NCBI RefSeq assembly: GCF_030403505.1 | Contig: NZ_JAUEMJ010000004.1 | Coordinates: forward strand, 124,001 to 188,000 | Reading direction: 5' to 3' | Source: Glycomyces tritici | GTDB lineage: Bacteria; Actinomycetota; Actinomycetes; Mycobacteriales; Micromonosporaceae | DNA: 64,000 nt | Shown: piece after piece, positions 53,473-62,360 of the stretch | Layout: every line of letters starts with the position of its first letter | Numbering within the stretch: position 1 is the first letter of the stretch | Position numbers and translations under genes: made by a program | The notes under the pieces: generated by a model | What the model was told of the DNA's origin: nothing | Database searches by the model: none | Seen by the model: only the letters and a program-made list of their open reading frames with translations

Positions 53473-54606
53473 CTATTCGAGGAACGCCGCGAGCCAGTCG
53501 AGCACCATCGGCTCGGCGGCGGCCAGCACGCTGAAGTGGTCCTCTCCAGTGAGCGGCACGAACTCGACATCGGCGCCGCCCGCTGTGAGTTGGCCGGCGG
53601 TCAACTCGGTGAACTGCCAAGGCAATCCATCGGCGGTGCCGTGGACGATCCGGATCGGCTGGGCGTGTCCGGCGGTCGGTATTTCCTGCGCGGCGAGCAG
53701 CTCGCGCATCTCGGCCATGGCAGAGGGCGCGTCGGTGAAGACGTCGGCGTTGGTGAGTGCGGCTGTCCGAGCCGCCATCTGCTCGGTGCAGAGTTCGTCA
53801 GCGGCGGCGACGAGCGCGAGTCCGGCCGGAGTGAACCAGTCGGCCGGTTCGTACTGGTCCGGGTGCGTTGCGGCGAGGGCGGCGCCGAAATAGGGCATGA
53901 AGACGCTGACCGGGAACTGGGGGTCGTCGGCAGGCGGGGAGAGCAGTAGCTGGAGCTGAGTGACCGGCGCGATGGCGACCGTGCCGACGTGGTCGAGCTC
54001 GGGAGCGTAGTCGGCGGCGAGCGCGCTGGTGTGGAGCGCGCCGTGACCGCCTTGGGAGTAGCCGACGGCCGCCCAGGTGTCGGAGGCGATGCCGATGTGC
54101 TGGGCGACGCGGACGAGGTCGATGGCGCTGTGGGCCTCAGAGGGACCGTGGACGCCTGGATTGGGACCGGGAGTGCTGACGCCCTCGTAGTCGGTCTCGG
54201 CGACAGCCCAGCCGGCGGCGAGCAAGGACTCCAGCAGCGGCGTGGCGAAAGGCGGGTTGCCGACGATCGAGGGGGCGCACCGCTCGGCGGTCCCGCTCGC
54301 GCCGGGCAGGAGTGCCGCTATGGGCCATCCTCCGGCGGGAGGGCGCCCGGACGGGAAGGTGAGGGTCCCGCCGACGATGTTGCGGGTGCCGTCGAACGAG
54401 GTCGAGGTGTACTCGACTCGCCATGCCAGTCCGGCGCCGTCGAGGCGCAGGTGGTCGGGCAGCCAGGAGAACTCGGTGGGGGATCCCGGAGGCGGCCCCT
54501 GGTGCGCCGAGGCTGCGTGAGGGATCCCAAGCCCGATCGCTGCCAGACAAGCAGCGAGCGCCACCCCGAGGAACCGCGCAGGGCGCGAAAGACGAAGGCC
54601 GAACAT
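53473..54606 (-). CDS. Secreted lipase (secretory lipase family)
   Basis: 377 residues from the ATG at 54606, with GGGGAG four bases upstream. A signal peptide (MFGLRLSRPARF, then a hydrophobic core to about residue 35, ASAHQ) precedes an alpha/beta hydrolase of the LIP/secretory lipase type. The features are GGWPIAALLPGASG, AVAETDYEGVSTPG, nucleophile GYSQGGHGAL, acid HGTADGLPW and histidine GEDHFSVLA. Likely substrates are triacylglycerols or related esters outside the cell. It is transcribed alone. Confidence 0.87.
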   Translation of the reverse strand: MFGLRLSRPARFLGVALAACLAAIGLGIPHAASAHQGPPPGSPTEFSWLPDHLRLDGAGLAWRVEYTSTSFDGTRNIVGGTLTFPSGRPPAGGWPIAALLPGASGTAERCAPSIVGNPPFATPLLESLLAAGWAVAETDYEGVSTPGPNPGVHGPSEAHSAIDLVRVAQHIGIASDTWAAVGYSQGGHGALHTSALAADYAPELDHVGTVAIAPVTQLQLLLSPPADDPQFPVSVFMPYFGAALAATHPDQYEPADWFTPAGLALVAAADELCTEQMAARTAALTNADVFTDAPSAMAEMRELLAAQEIPTAGHAQPIRIVHGTADGLPWQFTELTAGQLTAGGADVEFVPLTGEDHFSVLAAAEPMVLDWLAAFLE

Positions 54607-55288
54607 CGATCTCCCCGATGGGCGAGGCGAGCCGAGCGAAGGCCCGCATAGGACGATGCTCCTCAATATATCGACAAAGGTCGATCCAGACCTATCCCCC
54701 GTTCAGCCGGTGATGGGCGATGCGCCTGCCGCGTCGCACCCTCTGCCCCAGCAGATCGCGCTCATGCGCGGTGCCGGCATCTTGCTCGAATCGGCTCACT
54801 CAAGCACGGGGATCTGGGGGCGAGTCGGGACGGGTCCCGGTGGATCGATGCGAGGATGCCGCTGACCGAGCGAGGGCTCTCGCTTGACCGAAGAGTGCGA
54901 TGCATGGTCGGCGGCCGGAGGGCAATCCGATGACGCCGCCGTCAGCGAGGCGTGCTCGACCGCGTGGTCGGAGTTCAACTCGGGATGGACGGCGCTCGAA
55001 ACCGCCGCCGGCTGAGCCGGCCCCTCGCACTCATCATCGCAGCGGCTGCGGGTGTCCAGGCCCTCCACCTGTCGGCCGCATATTGAAGACAGTGCGCCCC
55101 TAGCGAGAGATCCTTCCTGCCGATCTCGCCGCTGTACGACCACAGGACGCCCTGGATCCGGTACAGCTCCACGCGTTTGCTCCGAAGTGCAGAAGGCCAG
55201 CGTTGCAAGCGCCACGATCACGTAGCCGCGCGGGCTCCTTTGCGTTGCGACAGAGGTTCGGCCATAGTAATTCTCGTTAGGTCGACCG
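54607..55288. other. Gene-free region
   Basis: About 680 bases in which no frame has both a ribosome site and a recognisable or well-composed product. It contains the promoter regions of the divergent lipase and membrane-protein genes. Parts have lower GC at third positions in every frame than the flanking genes, so it may contain decayed coding sequence; I can assign none. Confidence 0.5.
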
Positions 55289-56014
55289 ATGCCCACAATC
55301 TCAAACCGGAACCCCATGCCCCACAGCTCTCACCCCGTCCGTCGCCCGAGTCGTTCACCCGGGCCTCCCCTCAACGCACGCCGTGAGATCGCGCTCGCGA
55401 TCGCGCTGCCGCTCACAGCGGTCGCGCTGACGGCGACCGTTCTGTGGCTGAACCTGTTCCTCTCCGATCCACTGCGGGGATGGGCCAAGGCCCTCGGCTT
55501 CGCTGCCATCGCCGCGCCTGTGGTTGCCGCGGCCGTCCTGAGCTTCCGCGGCCGGGCTCACCGGAACTGGAAGGCCACCTTGGCGTTCCCTCTGCTCATC
55601 GCGGCGGGATCCGGTGCGCTGGTTCCGGCCTTCAACCAGTTCGCGCTCGCACATCACGGCATCGATGTCGAGTGCGCGGTCTCGTACCGGAACGACTACA
55701 TCGCTCATCATGAGGACGGCGACGAACCCATGTCGGACCACGAGTTCAGGTGCGTCGGGTGGGATCCGCCCACGCTGAAGACCGACCGTGAGGAAGCGCT
55801 CGAGATCGGCGACCACCGGATCATCGTCTTCGACCCGCTCGGCCGGGTCAACCCGAGTTTCGGTGACCCGAGCCCGGCCGGAGGGTTGGTGTTCCTGCCG
55901 TTGACCCTGCTGTTCACCGCAGCCGCCACGGCGATCCGGCTTTATCTGATCGACGACGGCACCGTCAAAGCCGCCCTGACGGCCCGGCGCCGCCGACGGG
56001 CGAAGGCCACCTGA
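55289..56014 (+). CDS. Membrane protein of unknown function
   Basis: 241 residues from the ATG at 55289; an ATG at 55316 is a possible alternative. Four membrane helices are visible: IALAIALPLTAVALTATVLWL, ALGFAAIAAPVVAAAVL, LAFPLLIAAGSGALVPAF and, after an external domain of about 90 residues, GGLVFLPLTLLFTAAATAI. The external part has two cysteines (VECAVSY, EFRCVGW) that could pair and many acidic residues. The C-terminus is a basic cytoplasmic tail (LTARRRRRAK). No family recognised. Confidence 0.65.
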   Translation: MPTISNRNPMPHSSHPVRRPSRSPGPPLNARREIALAIALPLTAVALTATVLWLNLFLSDPLRGWAKALGFAAIAAPVVAAAVLSFRGRAHRNWKATLAFPLLIAAGSGALVPAFNQFALAHHGIDVECAVSYRNDYIAHHEDGDEPMSDHEFRCVGWDPPTLKTDREEALEIGDHRIIVFDPLGRVNPSFGDPSPAGGLVFLPLTLLFTAAATAIRLYLIDDGTVKAALTARRRRRAKAT

Positions 56015-56398
56015 CCCGCTGGCGGTGTCCGGCGCCGCGTCGGGCGCACAACGACTGCAGCGTCAGATCCCTGGGCCGGCGGACGCCCCCGCCGTCCTCG
56101 AGTTAGATGCTCTCGCACAGGGTCCAGGTCGGCGGACGTCCTTCGCAACAGTTTCAGTGCGGCAGCCGGGGGTTTCCATCGTGGCGCCATCCGAACGGAC
56201 CATGCCGAGCAGGACGCATCTTTCGCACTAGGTCACTTTCCGTTGCAGCTTATACATTTCAGTTGAACTCGTTCAAAACTCGAGTCAACTGCGGTTAGGG
56301 TGACACGGCGCACGTCATTCATCCTCGTCGTGCCGATGAATCCGGGCGGCGTGCGCCGTCATATAGGCATCACCGCAGCCACCAGGGAAGGCAAGCAC
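56015..56398. other. Intergenic region with an operator-like palindrome
   Basis: 384 bases without a gene. Near 56261–56290 the sequence shows TTGAA-CTCG-TTCAA inside wider arms AGTTGA/TCAACT, with AACTCG repeated directly. It is a plausible repressor site for the reductase gene downstream; no regulator can be named. Confidence 0.4.
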
Positions 56399-57043
56399 AT
56401 GAGTCAGCTGCTCAGAGTCCAGAACTTCACCGTCTCGCTGGACGGGTTCGGCGCCGGCGAGGGCCAGAGTCTCGAACGGCCGTTCGGCCACGCCGACCCT
56501 GCGGAACTCGTGTCCTGGGCCTTCCCCACGGCGAGCTGGCCGAACCGCACCGACGGCGGCGGGACCCGGGGCCTGGACGACTACTTCACGCGCGACTTTC
56601 ACAACAACATCGGCGCGGAGATCATGGGCGCGCACAAGTTCAGCCCCCACCGCGGCCCTTGGAAGGACCTGGACTGGCAGGGCTGGTGGGGCGAGGAGCC
56701 GCCGTTCCACACGCCGGTGTTCGTCATGACCCACCACCTGCGGCCTTCGTTCACCCTGTCGGACACCACGTTCCACTTCACCGACGCTGACCCCGCCTCG
56801 GTCCTCGAAGCGGCGAAGCAGGCGGCGCAGGGCAAGGACGTGCGCCTCGGCGGCGGGGCCACCGTCATCCGCGAGTTCCTCGAGGCCGACCTGGTCGACA
56901 CCCTGCACGTCGCCGTCGCCCCGGTCGAACTCGGCTCCGGAGCGCGGCTCTGGAAGTCGCCGGAAGAGCTGACCGACCGCTTCAACCTCGAGGTCGTCCC
57001 GAGCCCGAGCGGCGTGACGCACCACCTGTTCTGGAAGAAGTAG
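56399..57043 (+). CDS. Dihydrofolate-reductase-like (RibD C-terminal domain) reductase
   Basis: 214 residues from the ATG at 56399, with AGGGAAG upstream. It shows the fold outline of the DHFR/RibD family: QNFTVSLDGFGAGEGQ at the start, IGAEIMGAHKF, PVFVMTHHLRPSF, KDVRLGGGATVIREFLEADLVDTLHVAVAPVELGSGARLW. GGGATV is the NADPH phosphate-binding loop. Such stand-alone proteins reduce unknown substrates and are seldom true folate enzymes. It ends before a shared terminator and is probably read alone. Confidence 0.85.
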   Translation: MSQLLRVQNFTVSLDGFGAGEGQSLERPFGHADPAELVSWAFPTASWPNRTDGGGTRGLDDYFTRDFHNNIGAEIMGAHKFSPHRGPWKDLDWQGWWGEEPPFHTPVFVMTHHLRPSFTLSDTTFHFTDADPASVLEAAKQAAQGKDVRLGGGATVIREFLEADLVDTLHVAVAPVELGSGARLWKSPEELTDRFNLEVVPSPSGVTHHLFWKK

Positions 57044-57049
57044 CCGACG

Positions 57050-57085
57050 CGAAGCGGCCCTCCCCCGATGGGAAGGGCCGCTTCG
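57050..57085. terminator. Bidirectional terminator
   Basis: A 12-base stem CGAAGCGGCCCT/AGGGCCGCTTCG, extended inside by further pairs, lies between the convergent reductase and methyltransferase genes. Confidence 0.75.
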
Positions 57086-57097
57086 GCGTTCACGCGA

Positions 57098-57694
57098 CTA
57101 CGGGCGGCGCGTGCCAACGATCGTCGACAGGTCAGGGGCCAACCGCACCTCGGCGGCCATGAGCGCCGGATGCTCGAGCCAGCTCAACCGGGCGACATCC
57201 GGCTCCCCCTCGTGCATGGGCGGCCACTCGGTCAGCGGCGTGAAGTCGTCGATGACCAGACTGCCACCGGGATGCAGCAGCCGCTCCGGGTCGGGGGCGG
57301 CGCCTCGCTTCCCGTTCCCGCCCCCGTCGACCACGAGCAGGTCGAACGGGCCGTGCTCATTGATGAGGGTCCAATCCCCTTGCAGCACTTCCACATCCGG
57401 CACGTCGGCGAACAACTCTGAAACCCGCGCCGCCCGCTCCGCATCCCGCTCGACACTCACGACCCGCACGCCAGGCCGCCGCCCGGCGCACAACCAGGCG
57501 AGCCCGACGCCGCAACCGGTCCCGGTCTCGCCGATGCTCCCGGCGGCACCGCCCGCCAGCGCGTGCAGCAGCCGGCCCTGCTCCAATCGGCACGAGGACG
57601 TGAACCCGAGCGCTTCGGCGAGTTCGACGGCAGCGGAGACGATCCCGGGCAGGCCCTGGGCTCCCGCGTAGCTCGCGGTTCCCTTGATCGACAC
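57098..57694 (-). CDS. SAM-dependent methyltransferase-like protein
   Basis: 198 residues with a Rossmann methyltransferase core: GSIGETGTGCGVGLAWL (motif I), VRVVSVERDAERAARV (acidic end of strand 2), VEVLQGDWTLI, FDLLVVDGGGNGKRG and LLHPGGSLVIDDFTPL. The pattern is that of O-methyltransferases of the class I group. The substrate is unknown. It lies 24 bases after the TetR gene and is probably co-transcribed with it. Confidence 0.75.
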   Translation of the reverse strand: MSIKGTASYAGAQGLPGIVSAAVELAEALGFTSSCRLEQGRLLHALAGGAAGSIGETGTGCGVGLAWLCAGRRPGVRVVSVERDAERAARVSELFADVPDVEVLQGDWTLINEHGPFDLLVVDGGGNGKRGAAPDPERLLHPGGSLVIDDFTPLTEWPPMHEGEPDVARLSWLEHPALMAAEVRLAPDLSTIVGTRRP

Positions 57695-57718
57695 GGCCGG
57701 CTCCCTGCGGTCGGTCCT

Positions 57719-58312
57719 TTATGGTTGCGGCCAGGCTTTCATGGCCAGGTCGGCGACGGCGAGGAGCTCTGCCGCGGTCGCGCCGTCCTGGGCGGAGCGG
57801 GACATGCCCCGGACGACGGCGGCGATGAACTCGGCGAGTGCGTCGGTGTCGGCGTCTTCGGGGAGTTCGCGGTCGGCGATGCCCTCGCGGAGTCGCTCGG
57901 CGACGGCCGCCCGCCCTTGGAGCCGGATCTCCCGCAGTTCCGCTTCGACCTCGGCGGCGTCGGGGCCGTGGTTGACCGCGCCGGAGATGACCAGGCATCC
58001 GGGCGGGTGGGCCGGATCGGTGTAGTTGGCGGCGATCTCGCGGAGCATCCGCTCGATCGCGCCGCGGGCAGTGGGCTCTTCGGCGAGTGCTGCGGCGGTG
58101 AACGCGCCGTAGGTGGCCTGGTAGCGGGCGACGGCTTCGCTGAAGAGGCGGCGCTTGTCGCCGAAGGCGGCGTAGAGGCTGGCCGGCCTGATGCCCATCG
58201 CTTCGGTGAGCACGTTGATGGACGCGGGCTCGTACCCGTACTGCCAGAACACCTGCAGGGCCTGTTCGAGCGCGGCGTCGCGGTCGAACGACCTGGGCCT
58301 TCCTCTAGTCAC
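57719..58312 (-). CDS. TetR-family repressor
   Basis: 197 residues. The N-terminal helix-turn-helix is plain: RGRPRSFDRDAALEQALQVFWQYGYEPASINVLTEAMGIRPASLYAAFGDKRRLF. The C-terminal ligand domain has a PPGCLVISG segment typical of the TetR_C group that controls oxidoreductase genes. It is divergent from the SDR gene at 58398, with two TTGA-N-x-GATCG sites between them, so it probably represses that gene and itself. Confidence 0.9.
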   Translation of the reverse strand: MTRGRPRSFDRDAALEQALQVFWQYGYEPASINVLTEAMGIRPASLYAAFGDKRRLFSEAVARYQATYGAFTAAALAEEPTARGAIERMLREIAANYTDPAHPPGCLVISGAVNHGPDAAEVEAELREIRLQGRAAVAERLREGIADRELPEDADTDALAEFIAAVVRGMSRSAQDGATAAELLAVADLAMKAWPQP

Positions 58313-58368
58313 CGGGCCATTGTATAGCGATCGTTCAAGAATCTGGTAGCGTCACGCCCGTCAGATTG

Positions 58369-58384
58369 TTGAGTGATCGATCAA
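58369..58384. promoter_or_regulatory. Candidate TetR operator
   Basis: TTGAGTGATCGATCAA, an imperfect palindrome centred on GATCG. A related inverted half (AGCGATCGTTCAA) lies at about 58325–58337. Both are in the 85-base gap between the divergent TetR and SDR genes. Confidence 0.55.
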
Positions 58385-58397
58385 TAAAGGAGTCGCC

Positions 58398-59153
58398 ATG
58401 TTCACGCTCTCGGGGAAGACCGCCCTCGTCACCGGCGCCAGCCGGGGCATCGGCCGCGCCATCGCCATCATGCTGGCCGAGGCCGGCGCCCGCGTGGCCG
58501 TCCACTACGGCGCGAACGCCCAGGCCGCCAAGGAGACCGTTGCGGCGATCGAAGCCGGAGGCGGCACCGCCTTCACCGTCCAGGCCGACCTCGCCGAACC
58601 CGACGCGGCGGGCGCCCTCGTCGACGCCCTCGCCGCCGAGCTGCGCGGAGCTCCGCTCGACATCCTCGTCAACAACGCCGGCATCGGGGCCTACGGCGGC
58701 ATCGGGACCGTCAGCGAGGACGACTACGACCGCGTCTTCGCCGTCAACACCAAGTCGCTGTTCTTCATCACCCGCAAGGCATTGGCGCTCATCCCCGACG
58801 GCGGGCGCATCATCAACATCGGATCGGGCGTCACGCGGATCGCCTTCCCCGAAGGCATCGCCTACGCGATGGCCAAGGGCGCGGTCGACACCTTCACGCT
58901 CGCGCTCGCCGCCGAGCTCGGACCCCGCGGCATCACCGTGAACACGGTCGCGCCGGGCATCGTCGACACCGACGTCAACGCCTCCTGGCTGCGAGGCAAC
59001 CCCGAGGCCTATGCCGCTTCAGCGGCCCGCGCCGCCCTCGGCCGCGTGGGCCAGCCCGAGGATGTGACCGGTCCGGTGCTGTTCCTCGCCTCAGCGGCGG
59101 GCCGGTGGACCACCGGCCAGATCGTCGACGCCACCGGCGGCTCCCACCTCTGA
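58398..59153 (+). CDS. Short-chain dehydrogenase/reductase
   Basis: 251 residues, a classical SDR. The cofactor site is TGASRGIGRA, then VHYGANAQ (favouring NADP), NNAGIG, catalytic Ser in NIGSGVTRI, Tyr-x-x-x-Lys YAMAKGA, and PGIVDTDVN after the active site. It is similar to glucose-1-dehydrogenase/3-oxoacyl-reductase-like members; the substrate is not known. It is controlled by the divergent TetR gene. Confidence 0.92.
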   Translation: MFTLSGKTALVTGASRGIGRAIAIMLAEAGARVAVHYGANAQAAKETVAAIEAGGGTAFTVQADLAEPDAAGALVDALAAELRGAPLDILVNNAGIGAYGGIGTVSEDDYDRVFAVNTKSLFFITRKALALIPDGGRIINIGSGVTRIAFPEGIAYAMAKGAVDTFTLALAAELGPRGITVNTVAPGIVDTDVNASWLRGNPEAYAASAARAALGRVGQPEDVTGPVLFLASAAGRWTTGQIVDATGGSHL

Positions 59154-59269
59154 TCCTCCCCCGGTTCGGGTGTCAGCGGGGGTGTCAGGTCGGTGTCAGC
59201 ACGGTGCAAGGCGGGCGGTCGATAGTTGCCTCATCAGCAAGCAAGACCGAGACGAAAACGGAGCACGAC

Positions 59270-59674
59270 ATGAACGTCACCCTCACCGCCCAGGACCACA
59301 CCACCATCCGCACCGCCGCTTTCGGCGCCGTCACGCTCATGTCGTTCGCCGGCATCGCCGGGTCGGCCCACAAGGTCGCGACCGACGGGACGCTGGCCTA
59401 CGCCGCCGCGACCGGCGCCGTCGGCCACGTGCTGGCGTCGAAGAAGAACGACTTCAAGCTGAGCGCGAAGTCCGCTGCGGCACTGGCCGACCAGGTCCTT
59501 CCCGCGCTCACCGCCTCCGTGCACCTGCTCCAGGAGCAGGACGCGGAGGAGGCGGCGAACTTCCGGACCACTGTGGTCACCGCCGTCGAAGCGGCCACGC
59601 GTGCGCACAAGGGCGAGCCGGGCCCGAGCATGGCCGCGATGGCCCGGAAGATCACCGAGGCGCTCGACGCCTGA
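59270..59674 (+). CDS. Hypothetical protein, 134 aa
   Basis: 134 residues from the ATG at 59270, with CGGAGCACGAC upstream. N-terminal residues 1–60 are mildly hydrophobic (TAAFGAVTLMSFAGIAGSAHK, LAYAAATGAVGHVLA), the rest helical and charged (AAALADQVLPALTASVHLLQEQDAEEAANFRTTVVTAVEAATRAH). It resembles small actinobacterial proteins of unknown function. No conserved motif is recognised. Confidence 0.65.
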   Translation: MNVTLTAQDHTTIRTAAFGAVTLMSFAGIAGSAHKVATDGTLAYAAATGAVGHVLASKKNDFKLSAKSAAALADQVLPALTASVHLLQEQDAEEAANFRTTVVTAVEAATRAHKGEPGPSMAAMARKITEALDA

Positions 59675-59763
59675 GCGAACCGCAAGCACGACCACGCCGC
59701 CGCGCACCGAGGCCCCGCCTCATCGCGCGGCGGCGAAACTCGTTCCAGGCCAAGATGATTCGG

Positions 59764-60339
59764 TCACTTCGCGGCGGCGAAGCCGTGGAGGAAGGTCTCG
59801 ACGAGGCGGGCGGCGACCGCGTCCGGGTCGGCGTTCGCGTCGTTCTCGTGGAGTGATTCGCCGACGAGGGCGTAGTAGACGCGGCGGGCCCACTCGAGGT
59901 CGGCGTCCGGGCTGAGGAGGCCGTCGTCCCGGGCGCGTTCGAGGACGGCCGTGCAACGGGCCTGGACCTCGGCGTGGAGGCGGGCCGCCTCGCTGCCGCG
60001 GGCAGGGGGGAGGCCGAGGGCGTAGGTCCAGGAGTGCTTGACCTGCAGCACGTTCGCGGTGATCCGGTGGAGCGCGACGAGCGGCGGCGCGGTGTCCGGG
60101 CGGCCGTCGTCGACGGCGTCGATGAGCTGGCGGGCGGCCGAGACCGCGAGGGCGTCGAGGACGGCCTGGCGGTTGGCGAAGCGGCGGTGGACCGTGGTGC
60201 GGGCGAGGCCGGCGGCGGTCGCGATCTGCTCCATCGACGCTCCGGGATCGGCGGCGAGCACCTGCTCGGCGGCTTCCAGGATCGAGCGCACGCTGCGCTC
60301 GGCGTCGGCCCGCAGCGGCCGCTTCGTCGTCGGTTCCAT
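59764..60339 (-). CDS. TetR-family repressor
   Basis: 191 residues. The helix-turn-helix reads RSILEAAEQVLAADPGASMEQIATAAGLARTTVHRRFANRQAVLDAL. The C-terminal domain is all-helical and of unknown ligand. It faces the second SDR gene (60475) across a 135-base promoter region and probably controls it together with the EamA gene downstream. Confidence 0.88.
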   Translation of the reverse strand: MEPTTKRPLRADAERSVRSILEAAEQVLAADPGASMEQIATAAGLARTTVHRRFANRQAVLDALAVSAARQLIDAVDDGRPDTAPPLVALHRITANVLQVKHSWTYALGLPPARGSEAARLHAEVQARCTAVLERARDDGLLSPDADLEWARRVYYALVGESLHENDANADPDAVAARLVETFLHGFAAAK

Positions 60340-60413
60340 GGTCGCTCCCGTCCCTCGTGCTGCGCAAACGATACACGGACGTCGGCGTAAACCTGATAAA
60401 TGAAACTCGGGTG

Positions 60414-60441
60414 TTGCAGTTATCTGATTTTCGTGTACAGT
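60414..60441 (+). promoter_or_regulatory. Candidate promoter of the SDR/EamA operon
   Basis: TTGCAG (60414–60419) and TACAGT (60436–60441) with a 16-base spacer, in an AT-rich patch between the divergent TetR and SDR genes. Confidence 0.5.
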
Positions 60442-60474
60442 TCTGTCTCATATACCGATGAACGGAGCACGACC

Positions 60475-61290
60475 ATGACCAGCACCGCCCTCATCACCGG
60501 CGCCTCCTCCGGGCTCGGCGCGGAGTTCGCGACACAGCTCGCCGCGCGCGGCCACGACGTGGTGCTGGTGGCCCGCAGCCGCGAGCGCCTCGAGACCGAG
60601 GCCCGCCGCATCCGGTCCGAGCACGGAGTGAACGCGGAGGTCATCGTGCAGGACCTCACCGAACCCGATGCAGCGCAACTCATCAAGTCCGAACTGGACG
60701 CCCGCGGGCGCCGCGTCGACCTGCTCGTCAACAACGCCGGGTTCGGCACCTGCGGCCGGTTCGAGGAGATCGCCGGGGCCCGCGACCACGACCAGCTGAT
60801 GGTCAACGTCGTCGCCCTCGTCGACCTCAGCCACGCACTGCTGCCCGGCATGCTCGCGAACGGCGGCGGCTCGGTCGTCAACATCGCCTCGACCGCCGGG
60901 TTCCAGCCCTCGCCGTACTTCGCGGTCTACAGCGCCGCCAAGACCTTCGTGCTCAACTTCAGCCTCGCGCTGCGCAACGAGTACCGGGGGCGCGGCGTGA
61001 AGGTCCTCGCCGTTTGCCCCGGGCCGGTGCCGACCGGGTTCGTCGAGGCGATCGGCAACGAGAAGGGCGCGTCGTTCGGCTCACTGCTGCCGGCGGACCG
61101 CGTGGTGCGCACCGCATTGCGCGCCCTCGACCGCAACCGCGCCTATGTGACCCCAGGATTCGGCAACGCCGTCAGCGCGCACCTCATGCCGCGCCGCCCC
61201 CGCGCGCTCGTCGCCGCCATCGGCGAACGGGTCACCCGGTCCGTACTCGGCGGCGCCCCGAAGGCCCGGGCCGCAGCGGCCGCGCGGTGA
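60475..61290 (+). CDS. Short-chain dehydrogenase/reductase (DltE/YqjQ-like)
   Basis: 271 residues from the ATG at 60475, with CGGAG seven bases upstream. The features are TGASSGLGAEFA, VARSRERL (NADP-type), NNAGFGTCGRFEEI, Ser in NIASTAGFQPSPYFAVYSAAKTFV with the YxxxK pair, and CPGPVPTGF. The C-terminal 60 residues are basic with a short hydrophobic helix. The group contains lipid and sterol-type reductases. Its stop overlaps the start of the EamA gene. Confidence 0.9.
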   Translation: MTSTALITGASSGLGAEFATQLAARGHDVVLVARSRERLETEARRIRSEHGVNAEVIVQDLTEPDAAQLIKSELDARGRRVDLLVNNAGFGTCGRFEEIAGARDHDQLMVNVVALVDLSHALLPGMLANGGGSVVNIASTAGFQPSPYFAVYSAAKTFVLNFSLALRNEYRGRGVKVLAVCPGPVPTGFVEAIGNEKGASFGSLLPADRVVRTALRALDRNRAYVTPGFGNAVSAHLMPRRPRALVAAIGERVTRSVLGGAPKARAAAAAR

Positions 61291-62240
61291 GCCGCGCGGT
61301 GAGCCGCGCGCTCGACGGCGCGAAGCGGTTCGCGGTCATCGGCGGTGGTGCCGCGATGCTGCTCGTCGGCACCTCCACCGCCGTGGCGGCGACCATCGCC
61401 GACTATCCAGTCCTCATCGGACAATCGGTCCGCTTCGCGCTCGCCGCCGTGATCCTCCTGGCCGCCGTACGGGCGCAGCGACTCCCCCGCGTCCGGCTCA
61501 CCCCGCGCGACCTCCTCCTGCTCCTCGCCCTGGCCGCGACCGGCCTCGCCGGCTTCAACCTCTTCCTCATCGAGGCGACCCGGCACGCCGGTCCCGCCAT
61601 GATCGGCTCCGTGGTCGGGGCCGTCCCGGTCGCACTGGCACTGCTCGGGCCGGTCCTGCAGCGGCGCAGTCCCTCACGCAGAACGGTCATCGCGGCGCTC
61701 GTGGTCGCGGGCGGCACGGCCGTCGCCGCCGGGCTCGGCACCGGCAGCGCCGCCGGCCTGCTCCTGGCGATCGGCGCACTCGGCTGCGAAGTGCTGTTCT
61801 CCCTGCTCGCGATCCCCTTGCTCCCGAAACTCGGGCCCACCCGCGTGTCCGCCTACGCCGCCACACTCGCCGTGCCGATGCTCCTCGCCGCCGGACTGCT
61901 CATCGAAGGCACGCACGCGCTGCGGATGCCGACGCTCACCGAAGGCGCGGCCTACGCCTACCTCGGCGTCCTGGTCACGGCCGTCGCGTTCCTCTTGTGG
62001 TACAACGCGCTCCGCCGCATCGGCGCCGACCGCAGCGGCCTGCTCGCCGGGCTCGTACCGGTCGGCGCGCTCCTCACCACCGCGGTGCTCGGCATCGCCC
62101 CGGTGACCGTCCCCGACATCGCGGGCGCCGCCATCGTCGGCGCGGGCATCGCCTTCGGCCTCCGCAACACCGGCGTGAACACGGATCAGCCCGTGGCCGC
62201 ATCGGACACCGGACCCGAGATGGCCCGCTCGGAGCCGTAG
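61287..62240 (+). CDS. EamA-family (DMT) transporter
   Basis: 317 residues from the GTG at 61287, which overlaps the SDR stop as GTGA. Ten membrane helices form two EamA repeats (first repeat about 15–140, second about 150–290), with VRFALAAVILLAAV, LGVLVTAVAFLLWYNALRRIGADRSGLLAGLVPV and IAGAAIVGAGIAF as typical segments. It probably exports a small metabolite. Translational coupling with the SDR suggests the two act on related compounds. Confidence 0.88.
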   Translation: MSRAVSRALDGAKRFAVIGGGAAMLLVGTSTAVAATIADYPVLIGQSVRFALAAVILLAAVRAQRLPRVRLTPRDLLLLLALAATGLAGFNLFLIEATRHAGPAMIGSVVGAVPVALALLGPVLQRRSPSRRTVIAALVVAGGTAVAAGLGTGSAAGLLLAIGALGCEVLFSLLAIPLLPKLGPTRVSAYAATLAVPMLLAAGLLIEGTHALRMPTLTEGAAYAYLGVLVTAVAFLLWYNALRRIGADRSGLLAGLVPVGALLTTAVLGIAPVTVPDIAGAAIVGAGIAFGLRNTGVNTDQPVAASDTGPEMARSEP

Positions 62241-62360
62241 CCGCCGCGCCGACACACCGCGGCCCTCGGCGGACCCTTCGCCGAGCCTGCGGAACACTGG
62301 AGCGCGACCGGGCCCGACCAGGACCCGGACGACGCCCCGCACCGCCGAAGGAGCCGGACC

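Noticed and set aside
54796..55317. 173-residue minus-strand open frame
   Set aside because: Composition is irregular, there is no ribosome site, and it overlaps the start of the better-supported membrane-protein gene.
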